Assembly (NCBI GenBank): GCA_914767715.1
Contig: OU612065.1
Location: 33,850,001 to 33,914,000, forward strand
Source: Membranipora membranacea
Taxonomy: Eukaryota > Bryozoa > Gymnolaemata > Cheilostomatida > Membraniporidae
Direction: 5' to 3'
Length of the DNA: 64,000 nucleotides
In this document: positions 57,001 through 64,000 of the stretch, piece by piece
Layout: the number at the start of each line of letters is the position of its first letter
Position numbering within the stretch: the stretch's first letter is position 1
The notes under the pieces: model-generated
Database searches by the model: none
Seen by the model: the letters and a program-made list of their open reading frames with translations, nothing else
Told to the model about the DNA's origin: nothing
Program-made: the position numbers and the translations under genes

Positions 57001-60000
57001 AGGTAGCTTTGTTGATTTATATGAGTTCTTGATGTTTATATAACACTTATCCAGGATCTTGTCACCTCTAGTAGTGCATGTCACTTGCTGTTGGAAATGA
57101 GGCAGTTGTACATACGAGCTGTTGGAATCACCAAGCACTACGATGGTAGCGTTGGGATTTCCCCTCTCTAGAGTTTCTATGACGTCATGGATCTTCCTAA
57201 CATCTTCCTTGACAACCCCACTAGAGGACGCCACAAACAATGTACAATTATACTAGTACCACAATGATACAAGGGATTTCCCTTGGTAACCAGAATGACC
57301 TTAGTCTGACTCTCATAATCTCTAATGTTCGTTCTGAGTGGGTCGACACAATTGAACCTTGATCGCACCACTTATCATTTATGTAAATTAATAAACCACC
57401 ACCTTGATTTTTATTGGTGGTGGTCTGACTTCTGTCGCACCGAAGAGTCCAAAAGCCATCTAGAGCTACCTGAGAGTCTAAGAAAATTGTCATTGAGCCA
57501 TGTTTCTGTCAAAGCAATCAGACAGCAGTTTTGAAGTTGGTTAGTTTGGAATGCTGCCTCCAGCTGATCTACTTTGTTGCATAGTCTGTTGACATTAGAC
57601 AGGAAGATGCTGGGTAAGGGAGTTCTAATCATCCCATTACACTTACTGTCTCTGAGTTTTTGTCTTGCTCCTGATCTCTTCCCTCTTTTCTTACTCCTCA
57701 GAATTTCCGGAGATTGACACTTGACTACTTTTCTATATTTAGTGTCCCAGAGGTGCTTCTGTACAGTTTTTGTGGTTCTGCCAATATGTAGGAGAGTTCT
57801 ACGATCTATCTTGAGACAGTAGGCTGATGGTAGAGTGCCTTAACTGGTATAAAATAGCTAAAACTCAGGGAATTTTCAGTAGCACTTTCAAAACAAGGCC
57901 ACCATTTTTCGGCGCAAAATTGAAAAAAAAACAAAAAAAACTTAAACTTGTTTTTTTTTAAATGTTTTACAAAATTAGCCGTCAAGAAAAAACTAAAAAA
58001 GGGAAAAAAATCAATCAAGATGGCGAAAAAAATAATCAGAACATCAACATTTGAATAATTTATAATTGAGTATTGAACATAAATTAAATGGTATATTGTT
58101 AAAAGTAGATGCTATCATATTAACTAAGAAGTTATTTGAAGTTAAGTGTAGCTTGAACATGTCTCTCATATTAAAAATGCGCGAAAAATTAGAATTTACT
58201 AACATAAATGGTGGACATGTCTTGTTTACCAATTGATGTCCAGTTATGCTAGTAAAATATATGTTGAGCACTGGTAGATGTAGAAGGTGTAATGACCCTG
58301 ATAATTCATTAGTTGGTACCAGGTGATTAGGAATGATTTGTATATTACATATCAACCTGAATGCTCTCTTTTGGAGTAAAAATATGTCCTTTAGTATATA
58401 GTTCGGTGATAGGTTGTATAGTAAATATGGATACTACTTATGATGTGGCAAAAAATTAAATGATGGTAAAGTATATAATATGTTTTGTTGTCAAAAAACT
58501 CCTACAAAGTTGTTATTGCCTTTGCTTCCTTTTAACGGACTAAGGAAACATGGTCATGCCATGTTAGCCTGTCATTCATGATGAAACCTAACCGTTTTCA
58601 TTCAGGCTTTACCAACAGACTAACTGGTTCAGACTGACATTAGTAGGGGAATGTCAACTGATTTGCTGACTATGTTTATAATAAATACTGTAAAAAAATA
58701 CATTTACCTAATCTTATCATAACACTATAATGTGTTCTCTGTTATAGTCTAGGATCTCTGACCAGCCTAAAGGAGCTGTTGTTAGCATAGCTGTTGGTGA
58801 TAGGTTGTTTTGGTATGACAACACCTGAGAGTTAGAATCTAAAATACAAATATAGAATTTATTCACTATGGTTCCATGGGTCGATTTTGTGGTTCACTCC
58901 AATTTCGAATGGTTAGAATCCAGTGGATTCTAACCATTCCCATGATGGGAAAAACATGAAAAGAATCTGCCGCGGCCGAGACTTGAACCCCAGCCTCCCG
59001 CGTTAAATCCCTTTGAAGGCTTTGTTTGCAAGCCAATAAGGAAATAGGTCGAATAAACACGGTTTGAATATTCGCGTCCAAAAAGTCATTCGTCACAATC
59101 GGAATTTGACTTTAATGCCATTTCCATGGGGCGATTACTACCGAAATCCTTACATAATCGATCCATGGAACCATAGTGATTGTAAAGTCATAGATACCGA
59201 AGCACAATCCAAGTATTTACATTAAATCTGAGGTGCTCATATTCTCAAAAGATTTCATGCAGGGTTGGGCTTAAGCTAGTTCAGGCTTGATCAACAGTCT
59301 AACTGGTTCAGACTGACGTTATCAGGGGATTATCAACTGATTTACTGACTATCCCTATAAAAAATACTACATAAAAATACATTACCGATTCTTATCACAT
59401 CACAATCTGTGTTCTCTGTTATAGTCTAGGAACACTGACCAGCCTGGAAGAGCTGACGTTAGATGATAATAAAACACTGACAGAGTTACCAGATGAGATC
59501 TGGGGATTGAAGAGTCTACGGACATTAAAAGTATCAAAGTGTGGCCTCACCAGTCTGACAAGCAGGTAAATATATATATTTATATACATTCATTACATAT
59601 TGAGTTTGAGTCGCTTTAAGAACATATTGATGTGCACTGAAAGAACTTATTTTCTCTAAATAAATATATAAATAAATATATGTATATATATAAATTCATT
59701 GCATATTGAGTTTGAGAACTCTAAGAAGTTATTGATGTGTGCTGAATCTCAAGCTCTAAGCTGCAAATATTGCATTATGAGACTGGTGTGTAGAATACAA
59801 TTACCAACAAGGTGACCCTCGATTGCAATTTTTTGACAAATTTTTATAGCACTGTAGGACGTAAATATTAACTGCATGATATTGTCATAAACCAACTTTA
59901 TGGCAGGATATTAAGGATTTGTCTTAAGTGCTGTTGGTCAGAGTTTTGGGTATACCAATTCGCCAGATCTGCGAGAGATAGAATTTACAATACAAGTATG

Positions 60001-62794
60001 GAATTTATGGAATCCTACTGATATGCAAATTATGCCTGGAATCGTCAATATGATATAAGTATTAGATTTAATTCCTTTTTAGGGCAGTTGTGTGCAATAT
60101 AAACATATAGGAATGGAAAGTGATATACCTACTCAAGAATATTATGAAGATCATCTTTAGGATCATATCCCCTTGTAAAAATCACTGACCCAGCTTTGTT
60201 GCCAGTATTATAGGAGTTGCTTGCACCGATGTGTTTGTATACGCTGTTTGTCAGGTTTTTGGCTAAGCCAACCGCAAGGAATATTTATAATAGAAAAGGC
60301 AATTGAAAATATTGTAGCCTATAGACCGTTGGTGTGCAGTCTTTGTATTGAACCTGTGGCCAAACATCTCTGGGCATCACTGCCAAGAAAATTTATGTTG
60401 TAAGGTAGGAATTAATGACCTATTTATTCCGCTAATAAATAAAACTAAAATAAAACTAAATAAAACTAATAATTCATACATTACTATCAATCTATTTATA
60501 AGCGGTCATATACTCTCCAAATATTGCCAGACACCAAACTCCAGGGGATGGTTTCAATATGAGACTCAAACATCTCTTATAGCTTCAAAATTCAGCGATA
60601 AATAGATAGACAGACATAATGTTTCCCATCATTCAGTAAGTGTTTGCATTGCTGTTTGTCCGGTTATTTTATATCAGCAAGCTTTGAAAAATAGATATTA
60701 GAGAAGAAATTTGAGAATATCAAATTTTATTTTACATCCAAAATATATAATCCCCTTTGTTAAAACTTACCTGTTCCCAAGTTGTAGGCTGGGCATGTTA
60801 CAGAGAGCAGGTTATCTTTCTGTTCAGCCAATGCAGAATCACAACCCAAGGCCTGCAGGTCAGATTCACTTTCTCCAATCTCTATCCAGGTTAATAGATC
60901 ACCCAATAGTGAATCGTACATGTGCTCCATTTTGGCGCCAAACATCTCATAAAAGTTTGTTTACATTGATACGGAAGAATTTGATGTCAGGAGTGGGACT
61001 CTCATAAACAAAGCCCTATACTATCAAACAATAATTACTGATAAATAAATTTACTAATTTTTCTCAGTAAATAGTAATTATTTTTTGAAAAACATTATAG
61101 CTGCACATTCCTCAGTTATATTTGACTCTGCGCATGGATTTTTAAAAGCTTATTTTCTATATTTAAAAGAAAGTAAAATATGAATTACTGTAGTAATACA
61201 ATACATTTGACTACTCATTCTTTTCCCGAGTTCAGTTTTTAGTTATATTACAATGGCTAGGCTCGATGTGATTAACATGATGTCAAAATTATTAGGATGT
61301 AAATTTGAGCATAGCAAATTGGTAAAAGTAACTTGCATTTTTTGTCCCTAATATTACCCCCCACACAAGAAAACTGCTGCATGTGTAGTAACAAGTCTCT
61401 ATAATGAATGCTGGACCTGAACCGCAGGCCACCTTCAAATTAGAGGTGCTCATACTCTAAACCTTTCACACGGGGTTATAGGCTTAAACTTGTTTTTTTT
61501 TTAAATGTTTTACAATATTAGCCGTCAAGAAAAAACTAAAAAAGGGAAAAAATCAATCAAGATGGCGAAAAAAATAATCAGAACATCAACATTTGAATAA
61601 TTTATAATTGAGTATTGAACATAAATTAAATGGTATATTGTTAAAAGTAGATGCTATCATTAACTAAGAAGTTATTTGAAGTTAAGTGTAGCTTGAACAT
61701 GTCTCTCATATTAAAAATGCGCGAGAAATTAGAATTTTCTAACATAAATGGTGGACATGTCTTGTTTACCAATTGATGTCCAGTTATGCTAGTAAAATAT
61801 ATCTTGAGCACTGGTAGATGTAGAAGGTGTAATGACCCTGGTAATTCAGTAGTTGGTACCAGGTGATTAGGAATGATTTGTATATTACATATCAACCTGA
61901 AGGCTCTCTTCTGGAGTAAAAATATGTCCTTTAGTATATAGTTTGGTGATAGGTTGTATAGTAAATATGGATACTACTTATGATGTGGCAAAAAATTAAA
62001 TGATGGTAAAGTATATAAGATGTTTTGTTGTCAAAAAACGCCTACAAATTTGTTCTAGTGTAATTGCCTTTGCTTCTTTTTAACGGACTAAGGAAACATG
62101 GTCATGCCATGTTAGCCTGTCATTCATGATGAAACCTAACCGTTTTCATTCAGGCTTTATCAACAGACTAACTGGTTCAGACTGACATTAGTAGGGGAAT
62201 GTCAACTGATTTGCTGACTATGTTTATAATAAATACTGTAAAAAATTACATTTACCTAATCTTATCATAACACTATATGTGTTCTCTGTTATAGTCTAGG
62301 ATCTCTGACCAGCCTAAAGGAGCTGTTGTTAGCATAGCTGTTGGTGATAGGTGGTTTTGGTATGACAACACCTGAGAGTTAGAATCTAAAATACAAATAT
62401 AGAATTTATTGTAAAGTCATAGATACCGAAGCACAACCCAAGTATTTACATTAAATCTGAGGTGCTCATATTCTCAAAAGATTTCATGCAGGGTTGGGCT
62501 TAAGCTAGTTCAGGCTTGATCAACAGTCTAACTGGTTCAGACTGACGTCATCAGGGGATTATCAACTGATTCACTGACTATCCCTATAAAAAATACTACA
62601 TAAAAATACATTACCGAATCTTATCACATCACAATCTGTGTTCTCTGTTATAGTCTAGGAACACTGACCAGCCTGGAAGAGCTGACGTTAGATGATAATA
62701 AAACACTGACAGAGTTACCAGATGAGATCGGGGGATTGAAGAGTCTACGGACATTAAATGTATCAAAGTGTGGCCTCACCAGTCTGCCAAGCAG
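39091..62794 (+). CDS. Large LRR-cassette gene, possibly a second ROCO-type receptor (incomplete)
   Basis: Exons that chain in phase: 39,091-39,222 (phase 2 in, 1 out), 39,365-39,578 (1 in, 2 out), six LRR exons at 40,993-41,133, 41,371-41,511, 41,749-41,889, 42,124-42,264, 42,502-42,642 and 42,877-43,017, then LRR exons at 47,833-47,973, 52,778-52,918, 59,425-59,565 and 62,654-62,794. Every LRR exon is exactly 141 bp and phase 2/2, encoding 47 residues or two LRRs (LTELNV ... LPEWICKL ... LDVSYCGLEELPE). Any number can therefore be skipped or added without breaking the frame. The N-terminal module (LYRVWYRDDTEPEIDEF, then LSELLTDTQNLTVTHMSVKG) is not a family I know. Neither the start nor the 3' end is in the window. 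The same exon phase and LRR style as at 4,983 make a Roc-COR end downstream plausible, but this is inference. A plain LRR receptor is the alternative. Confidence 0.7.
39834..40217 (-). mobile_element. hAT-type MITE, copy 2 (8-bp TSD ATATAGTA)
   Basis: The ends CAGGGGTGCCCAACCT and GGTTGGGCACCCCTG are flanked by exact 8-bp duplications ATATAGTA at 39,826-39,833 and 40,218-40,225. The 384-bp element is an inverted, internally shortened relative of the one at 19,703. It sits in the intron before the first LRR cassette exon. Confidence 0.92.
40741..40800 (+). repeat. tRNA-like SINE fragment
   Basis: CATCAGTGGTATGAC resembles a degenerate A box and CCAGGTTCTACTCCCGG is a good B box. It is intronic in the LRR gene. 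The acceptor stem does not pair, so it is not a functional tRNA. Confidence 0.5.
40993..43017 (+). repeat. Array of six 141-bp LRR exons with near-identical introns
   Basis: The six exons are separated by introns of 237, 237, 234, 237 and 234 bp. Intron sequences come in two types, one with GCGCTG...CAATTAGCATGAAT and one with CAGACGTGTTGATCC, in the order a, a, b, a, b. By eye, exons 5 and 6 are identical over all 141 bases, and exons 1 and 4 differ at three bases. All are open. Each codes for two LRRs. Differences cluster in the first repeat after LNV (CGNGDLQIL, SGNRSPKRF, RSNWRLKRL, CGIEDLQIL), while the scaffold residues and the second repeat hardly vary. Confidence 0.92.
43670..44265 (+). 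mobile_element. Decayed non-LTR retrotransposon fragment
   Basis: Frames read QDWSKVIDSNN, then FRQPWMTTELYSLTEEHTRL, then NAKRDYFAHKFESC, KKDGSEITDLLGTAEKFNQF and EIKSAISKRETKEAKGCDLI. This is the linker and start of the RT region of a Jockey/CR1-like LINE, in the correct order but in shifting frames with stops. It is a dead fragment inside the LRR gene's long intron. Confidence 0.6.
44956..46732. mobile_element. piggyBac-like non-autonomous element (TTAA target)
   Basis: The ends GGTATAGTAACG and CGTTACTATACC are inverted repeats, and each is bordered outside by TTAA (44,952-44,955 and 46,733-46,736). Paralogous units carry the uninterrupted site (TATTTAAAAGAAAG, for example near 51,290) with a single TTAA. 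That gives the exact insertion point and the piggyBac-type target preference. The 1,777-bp interior has no transposase I can recognise and carries a nested MITE at 45,366. Confidence 0.88.
45366..45610 (+). mobile_element. MITE, GATCGCTC family, nested in the piggyBac-like element
   Basis: GGGGGGTCGTTCAATTA at the left and TAAATTGAAAGACCCCC at the right frame a copy closely similar to the one at 14,108. It is wholly inside the TTAA-flanked element, so it either inserted later or travels with it. Confidence 0.8.
47833..47973 (+). CDS. LRR cassette exon 7 (unit 1)
   Basis: The exon is 141 bp, phase 2/2, open, with acceptor TTATAG and donor GTAAAT. It reads SLGYLTSLEELTLGDN, then LTELPDEIGGLKSL, then LNVSKCGLTSLPSR, giving two LRRs. 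It differs from exons 9, 11 and 13 by G-Y for G-T, G-D for D-D and R for K near the start. Unit 1 has no truncated exon in front of it. Confidence 0.8.
49071..50723. mobile_element. TIR element of 1.65 kb
   Basis: GTTTGTAAAGGGAACAGG at the left matches, with a one-base gap, the reverse complement of CCTGTTCCTTTACAAAC at the right. The inverted match continues into TTGGTATCA. The other duplication units run straight across this point, so it is an insertion into unit 1. Inside lies a second hairpin (GTACTAAAAAGGTACTATTTT near 49,200 against its complement near 49,255). No coding frame is recognised, and the superfamily is undetermined. Confidence 0.75.
52419..52461 (+). pseudogene. Truncated LRR exon (unit 2)
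   Basis: It follows a normal acceptor (GTTATAG) and reads SLGSLTSLKELLLA and then a TAG stop after 14 whole codons. No donor follows; sequence goes directly to a duplicated intron segment. The same truncated exon, same stop, recurs at 58,748 and 62,295, each about 360-680 bases before the full exon. Confidence 0.75.
52778..52918 (+). CDS. LRR cassette exon 9 (unit 2)
   Basis: A 141-bp phase 2/2 open exon with acceptor TTATAG and donor GTAAAT. It encodes SLGTLTSLEELTLDDN, LTELPDEIGGL and SKCGLTSLPSR. By eye it is identical to the exon at 62,654. Confidence 0.8.
55027..57240 (-). CDS. Reverse transcriptase polyprotein of a CR1/L2/Rex1-type LINE
   Basis: This is one open frame of 737 codons. 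The first ~100 residues are the C-terminal part of the AP endonuclease (IVVLGDSNSS, then ELGNSDHACVFLLP with the catalytic SDH). A linker with KSWMTPRITRMI follows. The RT runs from about residue 290 to 590: KSPGPDTITGRLLK, PIPKCAGAVEPKDFRSIAL, FIDFSSAFNTI, TGSPQGCVISPLLFSLYVVD and the catalytic KYADDTVI. The C-terminal part is Lys/Arg-rich. The RT frame is uninterrupted, so the insertion is young. The start lies in the body of the endonuclease because the frame is broken upstream, so the true ORF2 start is not in this frame. It is not a host gene. Confidence 0.9.
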   Translation of the reverse strand: MFVASSSGVVKEDVRKIHDVIETLERGNPNATIVVLGDSNSSYVQLPHFQQQVTCTTRGDKILDKCYINIKNSYKSTKLPELGNSDHACVFLLPTYKHRALTSKPSTVTKQVWSDENMKKLLSCLDATDWSELLSFTDVNTATDVFVEYLNFSIENCIPSRTIRLPANNKSWMTPRITRMIGYKHTAYLTGSPEHHKLKAQVQKAIREAKHIHASDIESKMQSNSRVAWSQLKSILKLKNNVPRCSLNADTMNSFFNRFDKSYDMPVLPPLDMPFDEFSFEEVYATLRGVKVNKSPGPDTITGRLLKSAAPVLAEPLTTIFNRSIQQGTMPQIWKTATIKPIPKCAGAVEPKDFRSIALTSVVGKCLEQLVMKRLAPNLNDPTQFAYQPNKSTEDALISLLDTVTEHLDRNAKNSVRALFIDFSSAFNTINPATMIRKLQTYDIHPNITNWVFDFLTNRKQRVQTTLNTSASICTSTGSPQGCVISPLLFSLYVVDMPKTSENIRMVKYADDTVIMKLLSANATSDLQSAADSVSQWCADNDLILNAKKTKELIMCNYRDDPTEPALVINNSEIEQVDQFTYLGTIVTKKLDFSANTVKTTKKARQRLYIISKLYHLGVNEKLINTCYKSFIESILSYHLVVLYQHMSADSKRKVRSVIKSAEYLSGDLSFTPLEELYISKLKTKSLQIVATSSEPVLILDQLPSGRYTAIRHRVQIRAKCYRAESVRLLNSILFTR
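57248..57632 (-). pseudogene. Endonuclease N-terminal part of the LINE, frameshifted
   Basis: On the minus strand, 57,632 to about 57,411 reads PSIFLSNVNRLCNKVDQLEA and CCLIALTETWLND, the start of an AP endonuclease with its catalytic Glu. A second frame (57,493-57,248) carries GGGLLIYINDKW and ends in CIIVVLV. The frame changes again before 57,240, where the main open frame begins. At least two indels therefore inactivate the endonuclease in this copy. Confidence 0.8.
58748..58790 (+). pseudogene. Truncated LRR exon (unit 3)
   Basis: Same acceptor, 14 codons and TAG stop as at 52,419. It is followed at 58,864 by the CACTA-like insertion and at 59,425 by the full exon. Confidence 0.75.
58864..59178 (-). 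mobile_element. CACTA-like non-autonomous element with internal tRNA-type promoter
   Basis: The ends CACTATGGTTCCATGGGTCG and CGATCCATGGAACCATAGTG are inverted repeats starting with CACTA, flanked by 3-bp duplications ATT (58,861-58,863 and 59,179-59,181). Units 2 and 4 show the empty site AATTTATTGTAAAG with one ATT. CACTA ends with a 3-bp duplication are the mark of the CACTA/EnSpm group. The interior, on the minus strand, holds a B box (GGGTTCAAGTCTC) in a GCGGGAGG...CCGCGGCAG setting like the one at 28,515. An inner short inverted repeat (AATGGTTAGAATCCA/TGGATTCTAACCATT) is also present. Confidence 0.85.
59425..59565 (+). CDS. LRR cassette exon 11 (unit 3)
   Basis: A 141-bp phase 2/2 open exon. 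Compared with exons 9 and 13 it carries three amino-acid changes: G to W in PDEIWGLKSL, N to K in LKVSKC, and P to T in LTSLTSR. It still reads as two LRRs with intact splice sites. Confidence 0.8.
62295..62337 (+). pseudogene. Truncated LRR exon (unit 4)
   Basis: Third copy of the truncated exon, with the same acceptor and the same TAG after 14 codons. The full exon follows 359 bases after its start, as in unit 2. Confidence 0.75.
62654..62794 (+). CDS. LRR cassette exon 13 (unit 4)
   Basis: A 141-bp phase 2/2 open exon, by eye the same as the exon at 52,778. It is the last LRR exon in the window. The block R sequence that follows and the start of a fifth block P at about 63.9 kb show that the array continues downstream. 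Confidence 0.8.
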
Positions 62795-64000
62795 GTAAAT
62801 ATATATATTTATATACATTCATTACATATTGAGTTTGAGTCGCTTTAAGAACATATTGATGTGCACTGAAGGAACTTATGTATATATAAATAAATATATG
62901 TATATATATGAATTCATTGCATGTTGAGTTTAAGAACTCTAAGAAGTTATTGATGTGTGCTGAATCTCAAGCTCCAAGCTGAAAATATTGCATTATGAGA
63001 CTGGTGTGTAGAATACAATTACCAACAAGGTGACCCTCGATTGCAATTTTTTGTCAAATTTTTATAGCACTGTAGGACGTAAATATTAACTGCATGATAT
63101 TGTCATAAACCAAATTTATGGCAGGATATTAAGGATTTGTCTTAAGTGCTGTTGGTCAGAGTTTTGGGTATACCAAGTTGCCAGATCTGCGAGAGATAGA
63201 ATTTACAATACAAGTATGGAATTTATTGAATCCTACTGATATGCAAATTATGCCTGGAATCGTCAATATGATATAAGTATTAGATTTAATTCCTTTTTAG
63301 GGCAGTTGTGTGCAATATAAACATATAGGAATGGAAAGTGATATACCTACTCAAGAATATTATGAAGATCATCTTTAGGATCATATCCCCTTGTAAAAAT
63401 CACTGACCCGGCTTTGTTGCCAGTATTATAGGAGTTGCTTGCATCGATGTGTTTGTATACGCTGTTTGTCAGGTTTTTGGCTAAGCCTACCGCAAGGAAT
63501 ATTTATAATAGAAAAGGCTATTGAAAATATCGTAGCCTATAGACCGTTGGTGTGCAGTCTTTGTATTGAACCTGTGGCCAAACATCTCTGGGCATCACTG
63601 CCAAGAAAATTTATGTTGTTAGGTAGGAATTAATGAGCTATTTTTTAGTTAGCTGCAAACGATATTCCTCTAATAAATAAAACTTGCAGATACTATAAAT
63701 GGCAAAGAGATTTGCCCATATAAATTGTAAAACTAATAATTCATACATTACGATCAATCTATTTATAAGCAGTCATATACTCTCCAAATATTGCCAGACA
63801 CCAAACTCCAGGGGATGGTTTCAATAAGAGACTCAAACATCTCTTATAGCTTCAAAATTCAGCAATAAATAGATAGACAGACATAATGTTTCCCATCATT
63901 CAGTAAGTGTTTGCATTGCTGTTTGTCCGGTTATTTTATATCAGCAAGCTTTGAAAAATAGATATTAGAGAAGAAATTTGAGAATATCAAATTTTATTTT

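Larger units (their letters stand above)
54889..57940 (-). mobile_element. Non-LTR retrotransposon inserted in unit 3 of the duplication
   Basis: Paralogous units read GGGTTATAGGCTTAAACTTG. In this unit the sequence breaks after GGGTTATA (54,888) and resumes at CTTAAACTTG (57,941), with about 3.05 kb inserted and a few target bases lost. The element runs on the minus strand. Its 3' end is at the low coordinate and carries a short TGTA-type microsatellite tail, as in CR1/L2-like LINEs. It encodes an AP endonuclease (frameshifted) and an RT (open). Confidence 0.85.
44430..63999 (+). repeat. Segmental tandem duplication of an LRR-exon unit (about 3.2 kb)
   Basis: A unit made of block P (about 500 bp, contains CATCCAAAATATATAATCCCC), block Q (about 1.1 kb, contains CAATCAAGATGGCG), an LRR exon region and block R (about 1.1 kb, contains GTGACCCTCGATTGC) recurs at about 44.4, 50.7, 54.0 and 60.6 kb. 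It starts again at about 63.9 kb. The distance between full LRR exons at 59,425 and 62,654 is 3,229 bp. Other intervals are larger because of inserted elements. Copies are very similar, so the duplication is recent. Short open frames that recur in each unit are copies of the same non-coding blocks. Confidence 0.9.

Noticed and set aside
47099-61895. Recurring minus-strand frame (ICNIQIIPNHLVPTNEL) in each duplication unit
   Set aside because: It recurs with block Q of the segmental duplication, carries frame breaks between copies and shows no family or codon-level conservation; the repeats are recent, so shared openness is not evidence of coding.
53577-63633. Recurring + strand frame of about 60 codons (HRCVCIRCLSGFW) in block R
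   Set aside because: It is too short, without a domain, and present only because block R is duplicated; I could not find phase-compatible splice partners.

Overview
The window is nuclear DNA of an animal. It is AT-rich, has spliceosomal introns of roughly 100-1,500 bp, polyadenylation signals and dense small transposons. The gene content (a ROCO GTPase, a collagen-like membrane protein, tandem leucine-rich-repeat exons, compact housekeeping genes) suggests an early-branching metazoan, most likely a sponge. That is an inference; no single sequence here proves the taxon. All recognised host genes lie on the + strand.

Layout. (1) 1-4.9 kb: transposon debris, including an inverted-repeat element, a tRNA-derived SINE, a MITE and two decayed non-LTR retrotransposon pieces. 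(2) 4.98-10.69 kb: a nine-exon gene whose splice phases agree throughout. It encodes an LRR remnant, a Roc GTPase, a COR region and then a complete caspase-like protease domain (about 1,042 residues visible). (3) 10.7-15.0 kb: no gene recognised. (4) 15.0-20.9 kb: the first 11 exons of EFTUD2/Snu114, the U5 snRNP GTPase. The copy has a damaged splice donor, a one-base frameshift and no 3' half. (5) 21.5-24.1 kb: a five-exon membrane-anchored collagen-like protein. (6) 24.1-30.9 kb: intergenic, rich in inverted-repeat elements. (7) 30.9-35.3 kb: a complete seven-exon SNAPC3 gene (417 residues). (8) 35.3-38.4 kb: no gene recognised.

(9) 38.4 kb to the window end: a large, incomplete gene built from LRR cassette exons. 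Six exons of exactly 141 bp stand at 40,993-43,017. Four more of exactly 141 bp lie in a roughly 3.2-kb segmental tandem duplication that runs off the window. Every cassette is phase 2/2, the same phase with which the LRR-Roc exon of the ROCO-caspase gene begins, so this may be a second ROCO-type receptor whose GTPase part lies downstream.

The duplicated units act as natural empty sites for one another. They date and delimit four younger insertions: a TTAA-flanked piggyBac-like element, a 1.65-kb TIR element, a non-LTR retrotransposon with a 737-residue reading frame, and a CACTA-like element carrying a tRNA-type promoter.

The most interesting items are the Roc-COR-caspase architecture and the recent amplification of LRR exons whose differences fall mainly in one short stretch of the repeat. 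Together they look like an intracellular sensor/effector family under diversification; the immune role is inference.
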